Assembly (NCBI GenBank): GCA_027924645.1
Contig: BSBN01001251.1
Span: forward strand, 868,001 to 932,000
Length of the DNA stretch: 64,000 nucleotides
Direction of reading: 5' to 3'
Source of the DNA: Cunninghamia lanceolata
Lineage: Eukaryota > Streptophyta > Pinopsida > Cupressales > Cupressaceae
A model generated the notes under the pieces. It worked only from the letters and a program-made list of their open reading frames with translations. It was not told where the DNA came from and ran no database searches. Shown in pieces: positions 11,232-22,804 of the stretch; position 1 is the first letter of the stretch; every line of letters starts with the position of its first letter. The position numbers were made by a program, and so were the translations under genes.

Positions 11232-14200
11232 ACAACAATTGACTATCCTTTCTTTTCTAAGAGAAAATATCATTTTAACAAATCTTTCAAATAAGAAAAA
11301 CATAAACATGTTTTTTTTTGTATCTTCTTGAAGTAAAACATTTAAATCTACCATTAAATTTGCACATACATTTTATCTTGCAATATACATTTTTCCCATT
11401 CACATAGCTACTAAAAAAAATCAGCAAGTTTACTTTTATTTCCAAATGCAATTTAGTTTAAATACAACTCAAAAGGAAAACATTTATTTTACAACTTAAG
11501 AGAGAACAATTACTCTCTTTTTTAATAACACAAAAACAAATAGGCCAACTTAGCCATGGCTCACAATAGCCAAAATAAAAATGAACAAAACCATAAAAAT
11601 GACTCTTTTTCTTCCACACTCCATAGCTCCAAATTAACCTGCAATAACACATAAAAGGGGGGAAAAGCCACAAAACTACTCTCCTCCCTACCGTAGACTC
11701 ACTCATGAGTCACCCCCGAGCTTGGAAGTCATCCTCACACAAGGAACACACACCACTTCACAACAAGACACACAAACACAAAAGCAAGAAACTCCCATGG
11801 ATTATACAAACAAAACTCACCAAAATGAGTTTAATGGGGTAGGGGAGTGGACATCACTCAACTCAAGAGTGTCACTCCAATAACTCCCAAAACCAACTTT
11901 CTCATGGCCTCAAACCATCACTTAAAAACCAAATTTCTCAAAATTTTCCCAAGGCTCTCAAGCCATTCCAAAATACACAATTTCTTAGCTTGCCCTCAAG
12001 GCTAAATACCACAAAAATTAGGATGTGACCTTGAGGAGGTTTACTCCTCCCCCACCCCACACATGTTGAGCATTTTCTCCAAATGAAGAGGCTCTCACAA
12101 CACCAATATAATTTCCCTACAACAACAAATGTAAAAAAAAATATGGAATCACACACACATAGCATCACACAAGAAATGAAAATACATAAGGAAAGGCATT
12201 AGCCTTGAATCCTACCTTTAATAGTCCAAATAGAAGATAGTTGAGAAGAGCTCCTCCAACTCCACCTCCAACTCCTCCAAATTGAGCCTCCAAAATCCCT
12301 CTAACTCTCTCCCCAAATTAATTAAAATTAAAAAATTGGAAAAATAGTTTAACAACCCTCTCCCTCTCTTCAAGAGGGATTAAAATAGGCTCTTCTCATG
12401 AGCCTTGAGGAATGGGGAGGTGACACATGTCACCTCCTCATTCCTCCACACAACCACTTGCAAGACTCTTGGAATGGGGTGGTGACACATGTCATCCACC
12501 CATTCCACCAAGTCTTTCCCCCTCCACTTTCTCTCTCTTACACATGTGGTAGAGAAAAGTGGAGCCGAAGAATGAGTGGGTACCACATGTGCCCCAATCA
12601 TCTCCTCCTAAGTAAACCCACACAACCCCAAGGTACCCTCACCAATTGTGGGAGAGGCTTGGAGTTGAGTCCTCCACAATTTAAGGGTCTTGAAGACTCC
12701 CCCAAACTTTGGAAAGAGGAATGGAAGAGGTTGAGTGTTTGACCCAACCTTCCACTCCTTCCCACACTTCCATTTTCGTCACTTTACTTCAGGGTGAAGT
12801 TTAAGTGACCAAATGGGAGTTTATCTAAGGTTATACAAGTTCAAATGGTCCCTAGACCCTAGGGGTACAACCCAGGGTCACTTTTAACCTATTTTGAGCA
12901 CCATAGGTTGAGTAAAAACACATAAAAAGGGGTCTCAAAATTATAAAATCAAAATAAAATTCAAATGAACATTACATCTTAACAACACCAATTAAAAGTC
13001 AATTATAAAAGGGGTAGACCTAACCCAAACAACATCACACAACAACATTATGAAAATTTCATCATGCATATATAGTTGATCTTGGTTCCTCTTGGAACTA
13101 GATCGGCTTTACATGGGAAATCACAAAGTGTGTGGGATGATCTTCGATTATCTGTGGCTTGGTTAGAAACACCTGCACACTTAAACAAAATATTAATCCA
13201 ACATGTATATCATAGCCGAAGCAAAGTAAAACATACACTCACATCATCTCAAGTTCATATAAACATCATAAAATCACATCATAATTAAATTCATCATTTA
13301 CATTTCAATAATCCATCTCAATATAACATTGCATAATAAATCCATCACATAATCACATAATTAGTATCTAAATAACATCATAATGCAAATCTTATGTTAG
13401 ATATCCTCATCAATAATCGAAATCAACAACTAGTCTCATCACAATCATGGTAAACATACTAAATCAAAGATAAAAGCATATTGTCTAATAGTCCTGCATA
13501 TCGGGATTAACAGTCCCCAAAGTCTAAAATATATCTCCAACAGTAATATAAAATGGTCAATATAAGGGAGTGACAAGGGTAGGCCTCACAAATCTGGTGT
13601 CTCTTGTGTTTGATGTTGTATCTGTGGTTAAGTTTCTAATTTTATGCACTCATTGTTAAATCATAATAATTGTGGATAAATGATGAATGTTTAAATTGCA
13701 GAAAGTGTTTAAGTTTTTGTGACAACAGATTCACCCCCCCCCTCAATTGTCTGGCACATATCAACATGCATTACTTGTCCAGAAGAATATATCAGTTTTA
13801 AATTGAATTCACCTAGGCTTGTTTGATTGATCCATTATATTATTTGCACAGTTATGAACAATGCAGAATCGTTGAAAGATAATTATCTATTGAGCCTTGA
13901 CAATCATAATATGCATATCCTTTAATCACGGTTCTCCGCATGATGTCGTTCCACAAAATGCATTTTTATTTCTAGGCGTTTTATATCTTCTTCGCTGCTA
14001 CACTTATTATCGCGCTATACTTCAAAGGTATTTAATATCTTTATGCACTTTTATCATTATTGTTGCCAGATCACATTTGATTGAAAGTTTCTTAAATTTA
14101 TATTCTTTATATTATTGAAACAAGGAAACATCAACTATGAGTATAGTCTTGTATTTGATTACTTTTTCTAGATGAAATTTAATCGATATGAATGTTTTAT

Positions 14201-15244
14201 TGGTCAAATGAATAATGGTATGCTAATGTTATCTCCCTGAAAGTCTCTAAAGTTATATTTCATAACATGCAATCATGGCAACCCATGCGATCACATTTCT
14301 TTGAGGCATTTTGGACAATTCGATCAGTATCTTGTTTATTTCTTTACATGATGTAAAGGCATTTCATAACCTTAAGCATTTTACATCTTAATCACTTAAT
14401 TTTATTTTCCTACTCTACGAGGGTAATTTATATCTTTATGCATTTTAAATCTTTCAACAATCATTGCTTCTCATGAGATTATTCTTTTTGGTGGTATTAT
14501 GTCCAACTGTTGGTGTGTTGTGTCTGTGAAATTCACATGTCCTTATTTGTAGAAGTTTGTTCTATGAGAAATATATTAAACTAAACATAATTTGATGAGA
14601 GATATACAATATTTATATATTTTCTAGCAATGCAGTGATAATACCATCGCTTCAACAAATTCCTTTTTATATTATTTTATGCTTAACACTTTAGACATCA
14701 TGATGAATTTGGGTAATGCTCACTTTGTCAAGGTTTGCAACATAATAGACATTAATGAATAAGATTCATGACTATTAAACAAGTCAACGAGCCTTAGGAA
14801 TGGTATGCTATGATTTTGTTATTAAGTTCTTTATTTAAATGATTATTGACTTATACGGAAACATGGATGTCATTGATGATTTGGAAATTACTAAATATAA
14901 TAATATATTGTTATTTGATGATTTTGATTTGTTGAATGATGTTTTGGGAAGGTTGATTCATTATGTTTTTCTAGGATTCATACTATCTTGATATATAAAT
15001 TCCTATTTTAGAATAGAAAGTACTTATTCTTTCTACTCATAAGTATTTCTTACACATAGAAAGAATTATGTTTATTTTTAGAAATAAAATTCAATTAGGA
15101 TAATTAATTAAGAGCCTAGTTTTGACTTTTCTTTTATTTGAAATATAAACTCTTAACTCTTTGGTTAATGAGATAATGTTATGAGTATGGTAATCGTAGG
15201 AACATTTATTCTTCTAAACTAGATTAGTTGTCTCTATTACTTAT

Positions 15245-16295
15245 TGTTGGGAATTAAGGTGTCTCAACCTTGGTAATTCCTTGTATTATTTTATTGTATT
15301 TATTTATTTATTGCCTATTATTATAATTAGGATGCAAATCCTTATTGTCATCTTGTGGGAGTTGGCATGGTGATGTGTCATCCTATGTGGAAGGTTACCA
15401 CAGGTAAATTTGTCCTCACATGAGGAGATAGGCATCCCACTTAGTGGTAGGAATATTTTGCCATGTGTTGGCATCTTGGATAGTGTGTAAGGGAATATTG
15501 ACCAAAACGGTTATGACCGATTCCTATGACAAATCTATTACGTGTAAGAGTCGTAAATGGAAGATTCTATGACAGGTGAAGACACATGTCACAAGGCATC
15601 TTGGAAGAAGGCATCTTTGGGCGCCCCAAGGAGGGTTATGACAAGTTGTAAGAGAATATGCTATTTTTAGCCTGTGTATGATAGATTCTCTTACAGATGT
15701 AAGATATGACTGCTATGACGGATTCTATGATAGTCGTAAGAGTCCTAAGAGTATCTGTCATTGCCCAACTTGGGAATAGGCGACCTCTTTGGGATGGGGT
15801 GATATGACAAGTGTCATGAACATTCTATAGTGTTGGACAAGTGTCCCCAGGCATGGATTTTGGGCCATGAGGCCATGTTGGATGCTCATCTCAAGATAGG
15901 CTCATTTTTTCCTTGTATCTTCTATATAAACATGTGCTTTTGAGAGGAGATGTATTATGTGATTGATAGGTACTATTATGCTACCGGATTGTCTCCAGAT
16001 ATGAGTGTCGAAGACTCTTGAGAGCTTGCATTGCAAGTGTATTGTAAACCATTATAGTTTTGATAATACATTGTGCAGGTTTTGGAGTGTGGAGTTTTTC
16101 ACCTGATAAGGGTTTTCCCCATGTATATCTTGTCTTTCTCTTCTTTTGTCTTACATTCTTGTGTTGTGTATTGCTGCAATATCTCCATTGTTGTGTTAAA
16201 CATTCTGTAATTGTAAAGGTTAAAAAGAATTTGCACTCATCTCTCCTCATTAGATTAGTGTAGGAAGCAATTTCCACACACCTATCTTCCTTTTA
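15245..16295 (+). repeat. 5' LTR of C1
   Basis: Starts TGTTGGGAATTAAGG and ends CTTCCTTTTA, where the matching 3' LTR ends TTTCA. About 1051 bp. It contains TATATAAA at 15923-15930. The same LTR occurs at 20526-21564 and, as a solo copy, at 55498-56532. Confidence 0.9.
15923..15930 (+). promoter_or_regulatory. Probable TATA box in the C1 LTR
   Basis: TATATAAA lies about two-thirds into the LTR, upstream of 'catgtgcttttgag'. It is conserved in the 3' LTR (21195-21202), while the solo LTR at 55498-56532 has only a degenerate 'caatataag'. This placement fits an LTR U3 promoter. Confidence 0.55.
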
Positions 16296-16312
16296 GTTGG
16301 TATTAGAGCTTG
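16296..16312 (+). other. tRNA primer-binding site of C1
   Basis: GTTGGTATTAGAGCTTG follows the LTR end directly. It is the TGGTATCAGAGC initiator tRNA-Met site with one C-to-T change. Confidence 0.8.
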
Positions 16313-16413
16313 ATCACCTTTGGTCCTAGTTGTTGGGTAGGGGTTTTTTGAGATAATCTTAGGTTGAGTGGGAGCTTTGTGCAGAGTATTCTGTAATCTT
16401 GTTGTAGGAAGGA

Positions 16414-17157
16414 GATGGCAGGCACATTTGGAAGATTAGAGGTGAGAAATTCAATGGCACAAATTTTGAGTTATGGAAACTTAAGATGGAAGATATGCTT
16501 GTTGATCAAGACCTATGGGAAACTATATCTAGTGTAAAACCAACCACAATGGCACAAGCTGATTGGGATCTCAAAGATCGGAAGGCTAAGGGTCTCATAA
16601 GACTCAGTCTAGTTGATTTTGTCCTGTTAATTGTCCATGAGGAGAAGACCACGAAAGAACTTTGGAAGAAGCTTGGAGATGTTTATCAGGCCAAATCCTT
16701 GGTGAACAAGCTTTTTTCTGAGAAAGAAGTTGTATTCTCTAAGGATGGAGGATCTGTTGCAAATCACCTGAATGCTTTCAACATGTTAGTTGCACAATTG
16801 ACATTCGTTGGTGTGAAGATGGAGGAGGATCATTGTATGACCTTGCTTTGTTCTTTGCCGGACTTGTGGGATCATCTTGTTATGGCTATTGGGAGCTCCA
16901 TATCCACATTCAAAATGGATGAAGTGGTATCTTCATTATTATCTGAAGAGATGCAAAGAAAGTCTTCTGAGGCAACCAAAGAGGCTCTTGCAGTTCATGG
17001 AAGACCCAAGGAGAAAGGGAAAAAGAAGGACAAGAAGGCTGAGAAGGGTAGATCCAAATCATGTGGGAGATCCAAATCTTTTGGAAAGTCCAAGGCTCTA
17101 TGTTGGAATTGTGGCAAAATTGGGTATTTATGAAAGGAATGCAAAGAGTAAAATAAA
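16414..17157 (+). pseudogene. Copia gag (C1)
   Basis: The ATG at 16414 is followed almost at once by a frameshift. From 16486 a 215-codon open segment holds the copia capsid: KMEDMLVDQDLWETI, DFVLLIVHEEKTTKELWKKL, FNMLVAQLTFVGVKME, LLCSLPDLWDHLVMAI and DEVVSSLLSEEM. A basic Lys/Arg/Ser stretch leads into the zinc knuckle CWNCGKIGYL, which is broken by TGA at 17131 and has Tyr where His is expected. Gag would form the cytoplasmic particle. The protease follows in the same polyprotein. Confidence 0.88.
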
Positions 17158-17670
17158 AAGAAGAAGAATGCCCCAGATTCAGATTCTAACAAGTCACAAG
17201 ATGATGGTGATGCCTTCATTGTAGCTTTGGCCACCCATGCATCTGATGATGTGTGGTTGATAGATTTTGGTACATCATTCCACATGACCTCACATCGAAG
17301 CTGGTTCACGAAGTATGAAGAGTTCAATGGTGGAAGAGTGTACCTGGGTGATGATTCTCATATGAAGATTGTTGGTCATGGAAGAGTCTCAATCTGATTC
17401 CATGATGGACAAGTGAAGGGGATCACTGGGGTTATGCACATCCCAGGCTTGGCACATAACTTGCTTTCTGTAAGTATGTTGAATGATGCAGGTGTGTAGG
17501 TTATCTTTTTGAAGGATGGATGCAAGATGACTAGAGGATCTATGGTGCTTGCGAAGGGTACTCGGAGAGGTACTCTATTTTAGCTAGAGACATGCACTTC
17601 ACAGTGCAATAGTTCTTCTGACTCAAAGAAAAGAGCTGCAGTCACTTCATCCCCACCATCTGAACAAGTA
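17158..17670 (+). pseudogene. Copia aspartic protease (C1)
   Basis: The usual copia entry WLIDSG reads DVWLIDFGTSFHMTSH here (about 17250-17290), so the catalytic DSG has become DFG by one base change. Downstream are the expected GGRVYLGDDSHMKIVGHG and KGITGVMHIPGLAHNLLS motifs. Stops at about 17397 (TGA), 17497 (TAG) and 17581 (TAG) interrupt it, each where a CGA, CAG or CAA codon is usual in relatives. Confidence 0.82.
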
Positions 17671-18765
17671 GTGAAGAAATCTGTTGTAACAAATTCTGAT
17701 GGTAGTGCATTTTGGGTACCCAAGGGTGCTCATGCTTTGGAAGTTAAGCTTCCTGCTGAAAAGACAATGTTATGGCATATGAGATTTGGCCACATTGGTG
17801 AGAACGGTCTTAGAACCCTAAAAAATAAAAACCTCGTTGAGGGGTTAAATGATTGTAATCTCAAGTTCATCTTTTGTGAACATTGTATATATGGAAACCA
17901 AAACTGTGTTTAATTTTACTCTAGTTCTCACAAGTCTTCCAGTGTATTGGATCTTATTCATTCTGATGTGTTTGGTCCTGTTAGTGTTCCTTCGATTTCC
18001 AAATCTATATATTTTGTATCTTTCATAGATGATTACAGTAGAAGGACATGGATTTATTTTCTTAGAAGCAAGACTGAACTCTTTAGTCGGTTCAAAGAGT
18101 TTAAAGCTTTTGTTGAGAATTAGACTAGTAAAAAGATTAAGTGTTTGAGAATTGATAACAGTGGTGAGTTTTGTTCGACAAAGTTCGATAAGTTTTGTAA
18201 AGAGCAAGGGATTGAAAGACATAAGACAACTCCATACACCCCACAAAAAAATGGAATTGCAGAGATGATGAACATGACACTGATGGAGAGGGCTAGGAGT
18301 ATGCTTAGTGGAGCAAGCCTCAAACAAAAGTTTTGGGCTGAAGTTGTAGCCACTACTTGCTACCTGGTAAATAGGTCTCCTACATTAGCTCTTGGTGGTA
18401 AGACACCTATGAAGGTGTGGTCTGGTAAGAATCCTTTAGTTAGACATCTTCATGTTTTTGGTTGTGAAGCATATGCACATGTGCCTAGAGAGAAACAGTC
18501 TAAATTGGAGAATAAGGCCGTTAAGTGTATTATCATTGGCTATGGTGTCGGTGTGAAACGATACAAGCTTTGGGATCGTGTGGCTGAAAATGTGTTGTAT
18601 AGAAGAAGTGTTATTTTCAGAAAGCTAACACCTTCTCCCATTGTTCTACAACTAGAAGAAAGAAAAAAGAAAGAGGATGTGGTTCAGTTTCCTTCTAGCC
18701 CTGAGAAGACTGAATCGACAAACCCTATGAGACTTGATGATGAGGAAAGCTCTAGTAGATCTTAA
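17671..18765 (+). pseudogene. Copia integrase (C1)
   Basis: The GAG-pre-integrase region (TMLWHMRFGHIGENGL, CEHCIYGNQNC) carries the HHCC zinc-site residues. The core follows: HSDVFGPVSVPSISKS, FIDDYSRRTWIYFL, then RIDNSGEFCSTKF with the D and E of the catalytic triad. After it come TPYTPQKNGIAEMMNMTLME, FWAEVVATTCYLVNRSP and VFGCEAYAHVP. Stops at 17911 (TAA) and 18121 (TAG) break the N-terminal half. From 18145 the frame is open for 206 codons. The enzyme would insert element cDNA into nuclear DNA. Confidence 0.9.
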
Positions 18766-19660
18766 AGCTCAGAAGAAGAAGCAAAGGCTCAACCTCAGCC
18801 ATTGAGGAGGTCTACATGAACAAGAAAGCAACCTGATAGGTTTGGTTATTCATTGCTTGATTCTAGTTGTGCTTTTGCCTTTCTTACTAACATTGATGAG
18901 CCTAGAACTGTGACAGAGGCTATGGCATGAAAGATGCAGGTTCCTGGAAGGAGGCCATGGAAGATGAGATGGCTTCTTTGGAGAAGAATAAAACATGGGA
19001 CTTGGTGCCTTTGCCTAAAGGATGGAAACATGTTGGATACAAATGGGTGTTCAAGAAGAAATTTGGTGCAGATGTCAGTGTTAAAAAGTGCAAGGCCAGA
19101 CTAGTTGTGAAGGGGTATTCACAAGTGAAGGAATTGATTATGGTGAAATTTTCTCTCCCATTGCAAAGATGACATCCATTCTATTCTTGTTATCTCTTGC
19201 AGCTGCTTATGACTTAGAGGTGGAGCAGATGGATGTGAAGACAACTTTCCTTCATGGTGATTTGGAGGAAGAAATTTACATGTCACAGCCAGAGCATTAC
19301 ATAGAGAAAGGTAAAGAAAATTTGGTTTGCAAGCTGAAAAAGTTTTTGTATGGTTTGAAGCAGTCTCCTAGGATGTGGTACTTGAAGTTTTATGCCTTTG
19401 TGTTGTCAGTTGGATTTCTGAGATCAAAATCAAATCATTGTGTGTATTATAAATTTGACAATGATCGCATTCTCATTATTACATTGTATGTTGATGATAT
19501 GTTGTTAATTGGGAATGGTAAGAATATGATTTATGATTTGAAGTCTCATTTGTCAGTACAGTTTGAGATGAAAAATCTAGGGGCAGCCAGGTACATTCTG
19601 GGAATGGAAATTAGAAGAGATAGAGCTAATAGAAAACTTTGGTTAAGTTAGAGTAAGTAT
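18766..19660 (+). pseudogene. Copia reverse transcriptase (C1)
   Basis: A variable linker with stops leads to the RT start DAGSWKEAMEDEMASLEKNK, WDLVPLPKGWKHVGYKWVFK and KARLVVKGYSQ. A frameshift at about 19130 precedes [13 protein letters not shown]. Then come VEQMDVKTTFLHGDLEEEIYM, KKFLYGLKQSPRMWY, the intact catalytic loop LYVDDMLLIGN (about 19486-19518) and GAARYILGMEI. A TAG at 19648 separates it from RNase H, where relatives read LSQSKY. The RT active site is intact, but the frame is not continuous. Confidence 0.9.
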
Positions 19661-20477
19661 GTGAAGACCGTGTTGGATAGGTTCAGCATGGCAGATTGTA
19701 GACCATTGTGTGTCCCTGTTTCTTTGGGGACAAAGTTGTCTGTTAATGATTGTCCAAAATCTCCTAGTGAGGTGGAGGACATTAGCAGAGTACCTTATGC
19801 TAGTGTTGTTGGCAGTTTGATGTATGCTATGGTCTGCACAAGACCAGACATTGCCCAAGCAGTGGGAGTCCTTAGTCGATTTATGGCTAATCCTGGACAG
19901 GTACATTGGGATGCAGTTAAGAGAGTGTTCAAATATTTGAGGGGTACTTCTGAGTATTCCATATGCTATCATGGTAATCCTACAGGATCTCCATATTCAG
20001 TTTGTATTTGTGGATTCATGGATTTTGATTAGGCGGGTGACATTGACAGCAGGAGATCCACCAGTGCTTATGTGTTTACTATGTTTGGTGGTGTAATTAG
20101 TTGGATGAGTAAGTGACAACCTGTGGTTGCTTTGTCCATGACAGAAGCTAAGTATATGGAAGAAACTCATGCTTATAAGGAATCCATTTGGCTTAAGAGA
20201 TTGTGTTCAGATATTGGTGTCGATGCAGGATAGATTACAATTTGTTGTGACAGTTAAAGTGTGATTTACCTAGCAAAGAATCCAACTTTCCATGCCAAAA
20301 AAAAACATGTTGATGTACAATTTCACTTCATGTGAGACATGGTAGAGGATGGGAAGGTGAATTTGGAGAAGGTAGACACTTTGAAGAATGTTACAGATGT
20401 ATTGATGAAACCAGTGGGCACAGAGAAGTTCAGATGGTGTTCGGAGTCTATGGCCCTCTTGGCCTATAGCCGTTAAA
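19661..20477 (+). pseudogene. Copia RT thumb and RNase H (C1)
   Basis: From YVKTVLDRFSMADC the frame runs through VPYASVVGSLMYAMVCTRPDI, HWDAVKRVFKYLRGT and SICYHGN into RNase H (GDIDSRRSTSAY, VVALSMTEAKYM, KESIWLKRL). It ends in HVDVQFHFM, then DVLMKPVGTEKF. Stops include TAG for Trp at about 20030, TGA in SK*QPVV, TAG at DAG*ITI, TAA at DS*SVIYL and TGA at FM*DMVE. Most are one transition away from CGA, CAG, CAA or TGG. The frame is closed about 50 bases before the PPT. Confidence 0.88.
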
Positions 20478-20525
20478 TCCTGTTATTTCCATTAGCTCTT
20501 ACAAGGTGTTCCACAAGTGGGAGGA

Positions 20526-21564
20526 TATTGGGAATTAAAGTGTCTCAACCTTGGTAATTCCTTGTATTATTTCATTGTATTTATTTATTTATTGCCTATT
20601 ATTGTAATTAGGATGCAAATCCTTATTATCATCTTGTGGGAGTTAGCAAGGTGATGTGTCATCCTACGTGGAAGATGACCACATGTAAATTTGTCCTCAC
20701 ATAAGGAGATAGGCATCCCACTTAGTGGTAGGAATATTTTTCCATGTGTCGGCATCTTGGATAGTGTGTAAGGGAATATTGAGCGAAATGGTTATGACAG
20801 ATTCCTATGACAAATCTATGACGCGTAAGAGTTGTAAATGTAATATTCTATGACAGGTGAAGACATGTGTCACAAGGCATCCTAGAAGAAGGCATCTTTG
20901 GGTGTCCTAAGGAGGGTTATGACAAGTTGTAAGAGAATATGCTATTTTTAGCTTGTGTATGATAGATTCTCTTACAACTGTAAGATATGACTGCTATGAC
21001 GGATTCTATGACAGTTGTAAGAGTATATGTCATTGCCCAACTTGGGAATAAGTGACCTCTTTGGGATGGGGTGATCTAACAAGTGTCATGAACATTCTAT
21101 AGTGTTGGACAAGTGTCCCTAGGCATGGATTTTGGGCCATGAGGCCATGTTGGACGCCCATCTCAAGATAGACTCATTTTTGCCTTGTATCTTCTATATA
21201 AACAGGTGCTTTTGAGAGATGTATTATGTGATTGACAGGTACAGTTATTCTGTTGGATTGTCTCCAGATACGAGTGTTGAAGACTCCTAAGAGCTTACAT
21301 TGCAAGTGTATTGTAAACCATTACAGTTTTGATAATACATTGTGCAGGTTTTGGAGTGTGGGGTTTTTCACCCGACAAGGGTTTTCCCCACGTATATCTT
21401 GTCTCTCTCTTCTTCTGTCTTACATTCTTGTGTTGTGTATTGCTGCAATATCTCCATTGTTGTGTTAAACATTCTATAATTGTAAAGGTTAAAAAGAATT
21501 TGCACTCATCTCTCCTCATTAGATTAGTGTAGGAAGCGATTTCTGCACACCTAGCTTCCTTTCA
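20526..21564 (+). repeat. 3' LTR of C1, with preceding polypurine tract
   Basis: The PPT GTGGGAGGA ends just before TATTGGGAATTAAAG, in which the LTR's TG has become TA. It ends TTTCA, followed by the TSD CTTAT. About 1039 bp. It differs from the 5' LTR at scattered positions and by small indels, so the insertion is not recent. Confidence 0.9.
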
Positions 21565-22804
21565 CTTATGAGGGAACTTGTGAGTTTTTGATTGGATTGG
21601 TTTTAACTTAATCTTATAGAAAAGATGATTAAAATAATATATTAAGAGAAGTTATTTGGACTTTATGCTCGAATAAGTTTTGAATGTAATGTTTGGATAC
21701 ATAGTTATTTATGAATGAGATTTGAAAAATATCTTAGTCTCACTTATATTTAAGATGTTATAACTTATTCTAGATGATTTCTTGATAGCTAATATTTTGG
21801 TGCTAGAAAGTTAGGAATTTATAAGTTAAGATTTTTATTGGATGAGGATTGGTTCTATATGATTCTTGGTTTTACTTAAGGAATTATTTATGAATCTCAA
21901 TGGTTGTTACATAAGGATCTAACATCCTTGATGAAGTTTTATGTGTATTTGTTTGAATGTTTTGTTGAACTTCAAAGTGAATGGGAACCTTGTTTATTTT
22001 GTTGAATTCAAGGTAAATCTTTAATAAATAAGTTATTCTTATGTCTTGGTTAGATGTGGAGATTGATATGATATTTGAGTGGAAAGTGACTATTTTAGTT
22101 AATCAGAGTGAAATTGAAAATCTCTACCTCTAAGAATGTTTTATCTTAAGAATGATTTGTGAGTTATAATTAATGAAGATAGATAATTATTATATTGATC
22201 AAACTTGAATTTTGAAATGATGTTCAGTCTGTAACATTTTATGAAGATTCTTGTATTAGTATATTATGGGTTATGAGAAAAGCATCATTGAACGTTGTAT
22301 ATATCATCTCTCTCATAAGTTCTTGAGATTAATAAATTTATATTGTTTTATGATAACAACTTGAGGTACCAAGTTCAAGTTTTGAACTACGAAGTCTCTG
22401 CGCTACGCATACATAGGCAAGGCCATCATGAGCCCCTGAGACATTAGGTTAGCCCCTTAGGGCCTTAGGTTTGTATAATGTTTTCTGTTATGTTTATTGA
22501 TGGACATTGTGGAACTAATGTCTGTATTGAGTTATGCAGTTATAGGTCTGTAACCATGTTGGGTACTAGAGCTTATAAAGAATTTACTCACTTGATGGTT
22601 TAATGAATATTTGGCAATTATTGTAAATGTGTATAGTATATTCAAAAAATGTTTGTATCTTAACTCTCAATTATGATGAATATAATTAATCTAATGTTTA
22701 ATTTAAATTTTGTACTAAGTGAATTTACTCCTTTAATCACATTTCTTCTACTATTTAAATTTATTTATCGATATTTATTGACATTTTCTTGAGTGGGCAT
22801 TACA

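Larger units (their letters stand above)
15245..21564 (+). mobile_element. Ty1/copia retrotransposon C1 (6.3 kb), full length but dead
   Basis: Complete structure: 5' LTR 15245-16295, PBS from 16296, gag, protease, integrase, RT and RNase H in copia order, PPT GTGGGAGGA, 3' LTR 20526-21564. The five-base TSD CTTAT is present on both sides (15240-15244 and 21565-21569). Integrase upstream of RT defines it as copia; the motifs resemble the Tork/Tnt1 type. The insertion lies in LTR A, and the uncut LTR B shows the empty site. More than a dozen stops and several frameshifts are present. Confidence 0.93.
13767..22804 (+). repeat. LTR A of element AB, interrupted by the SIRE-like element and C1
   Basis: Matches LTR B from TGCATTACTTGTC (13767 here, 25215 in B) to GAGTGGGCATTA at its end. 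Copia element C1 is inserted at 15245-21564. The 5' part of this LTR, equivalent to 24365-25214, should lie beyond the left edge of the window, on the other side of the SIRE-like element. The net length visible is about 2.7 kb. It is AT-rich and noncoding, apart from the inserted C1. Confidence 0.8.

Noticed and set aside
12398..12742. A 114-codon open frame in the 5' LTR of G
   Set aside because: It lies within LTR sequence, has no recognisable domain, and the matching part of the other LTR has been deleted.
13727..13745. C-runs at 13733-13742, 32127-32134 and 55488-55498 considered as assembly errors
   Set aside because: The C-run occurs in the same place of every SIRE-type LTR in the window, so it belongs to the family.
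15245..21564. C1 as an active autonomous element, because YVDD and integrase catalytic residues are intact
   Set aside because: More than a dozen stops, a DFG protease site and several frameshifts rule out a functional polyprotein.
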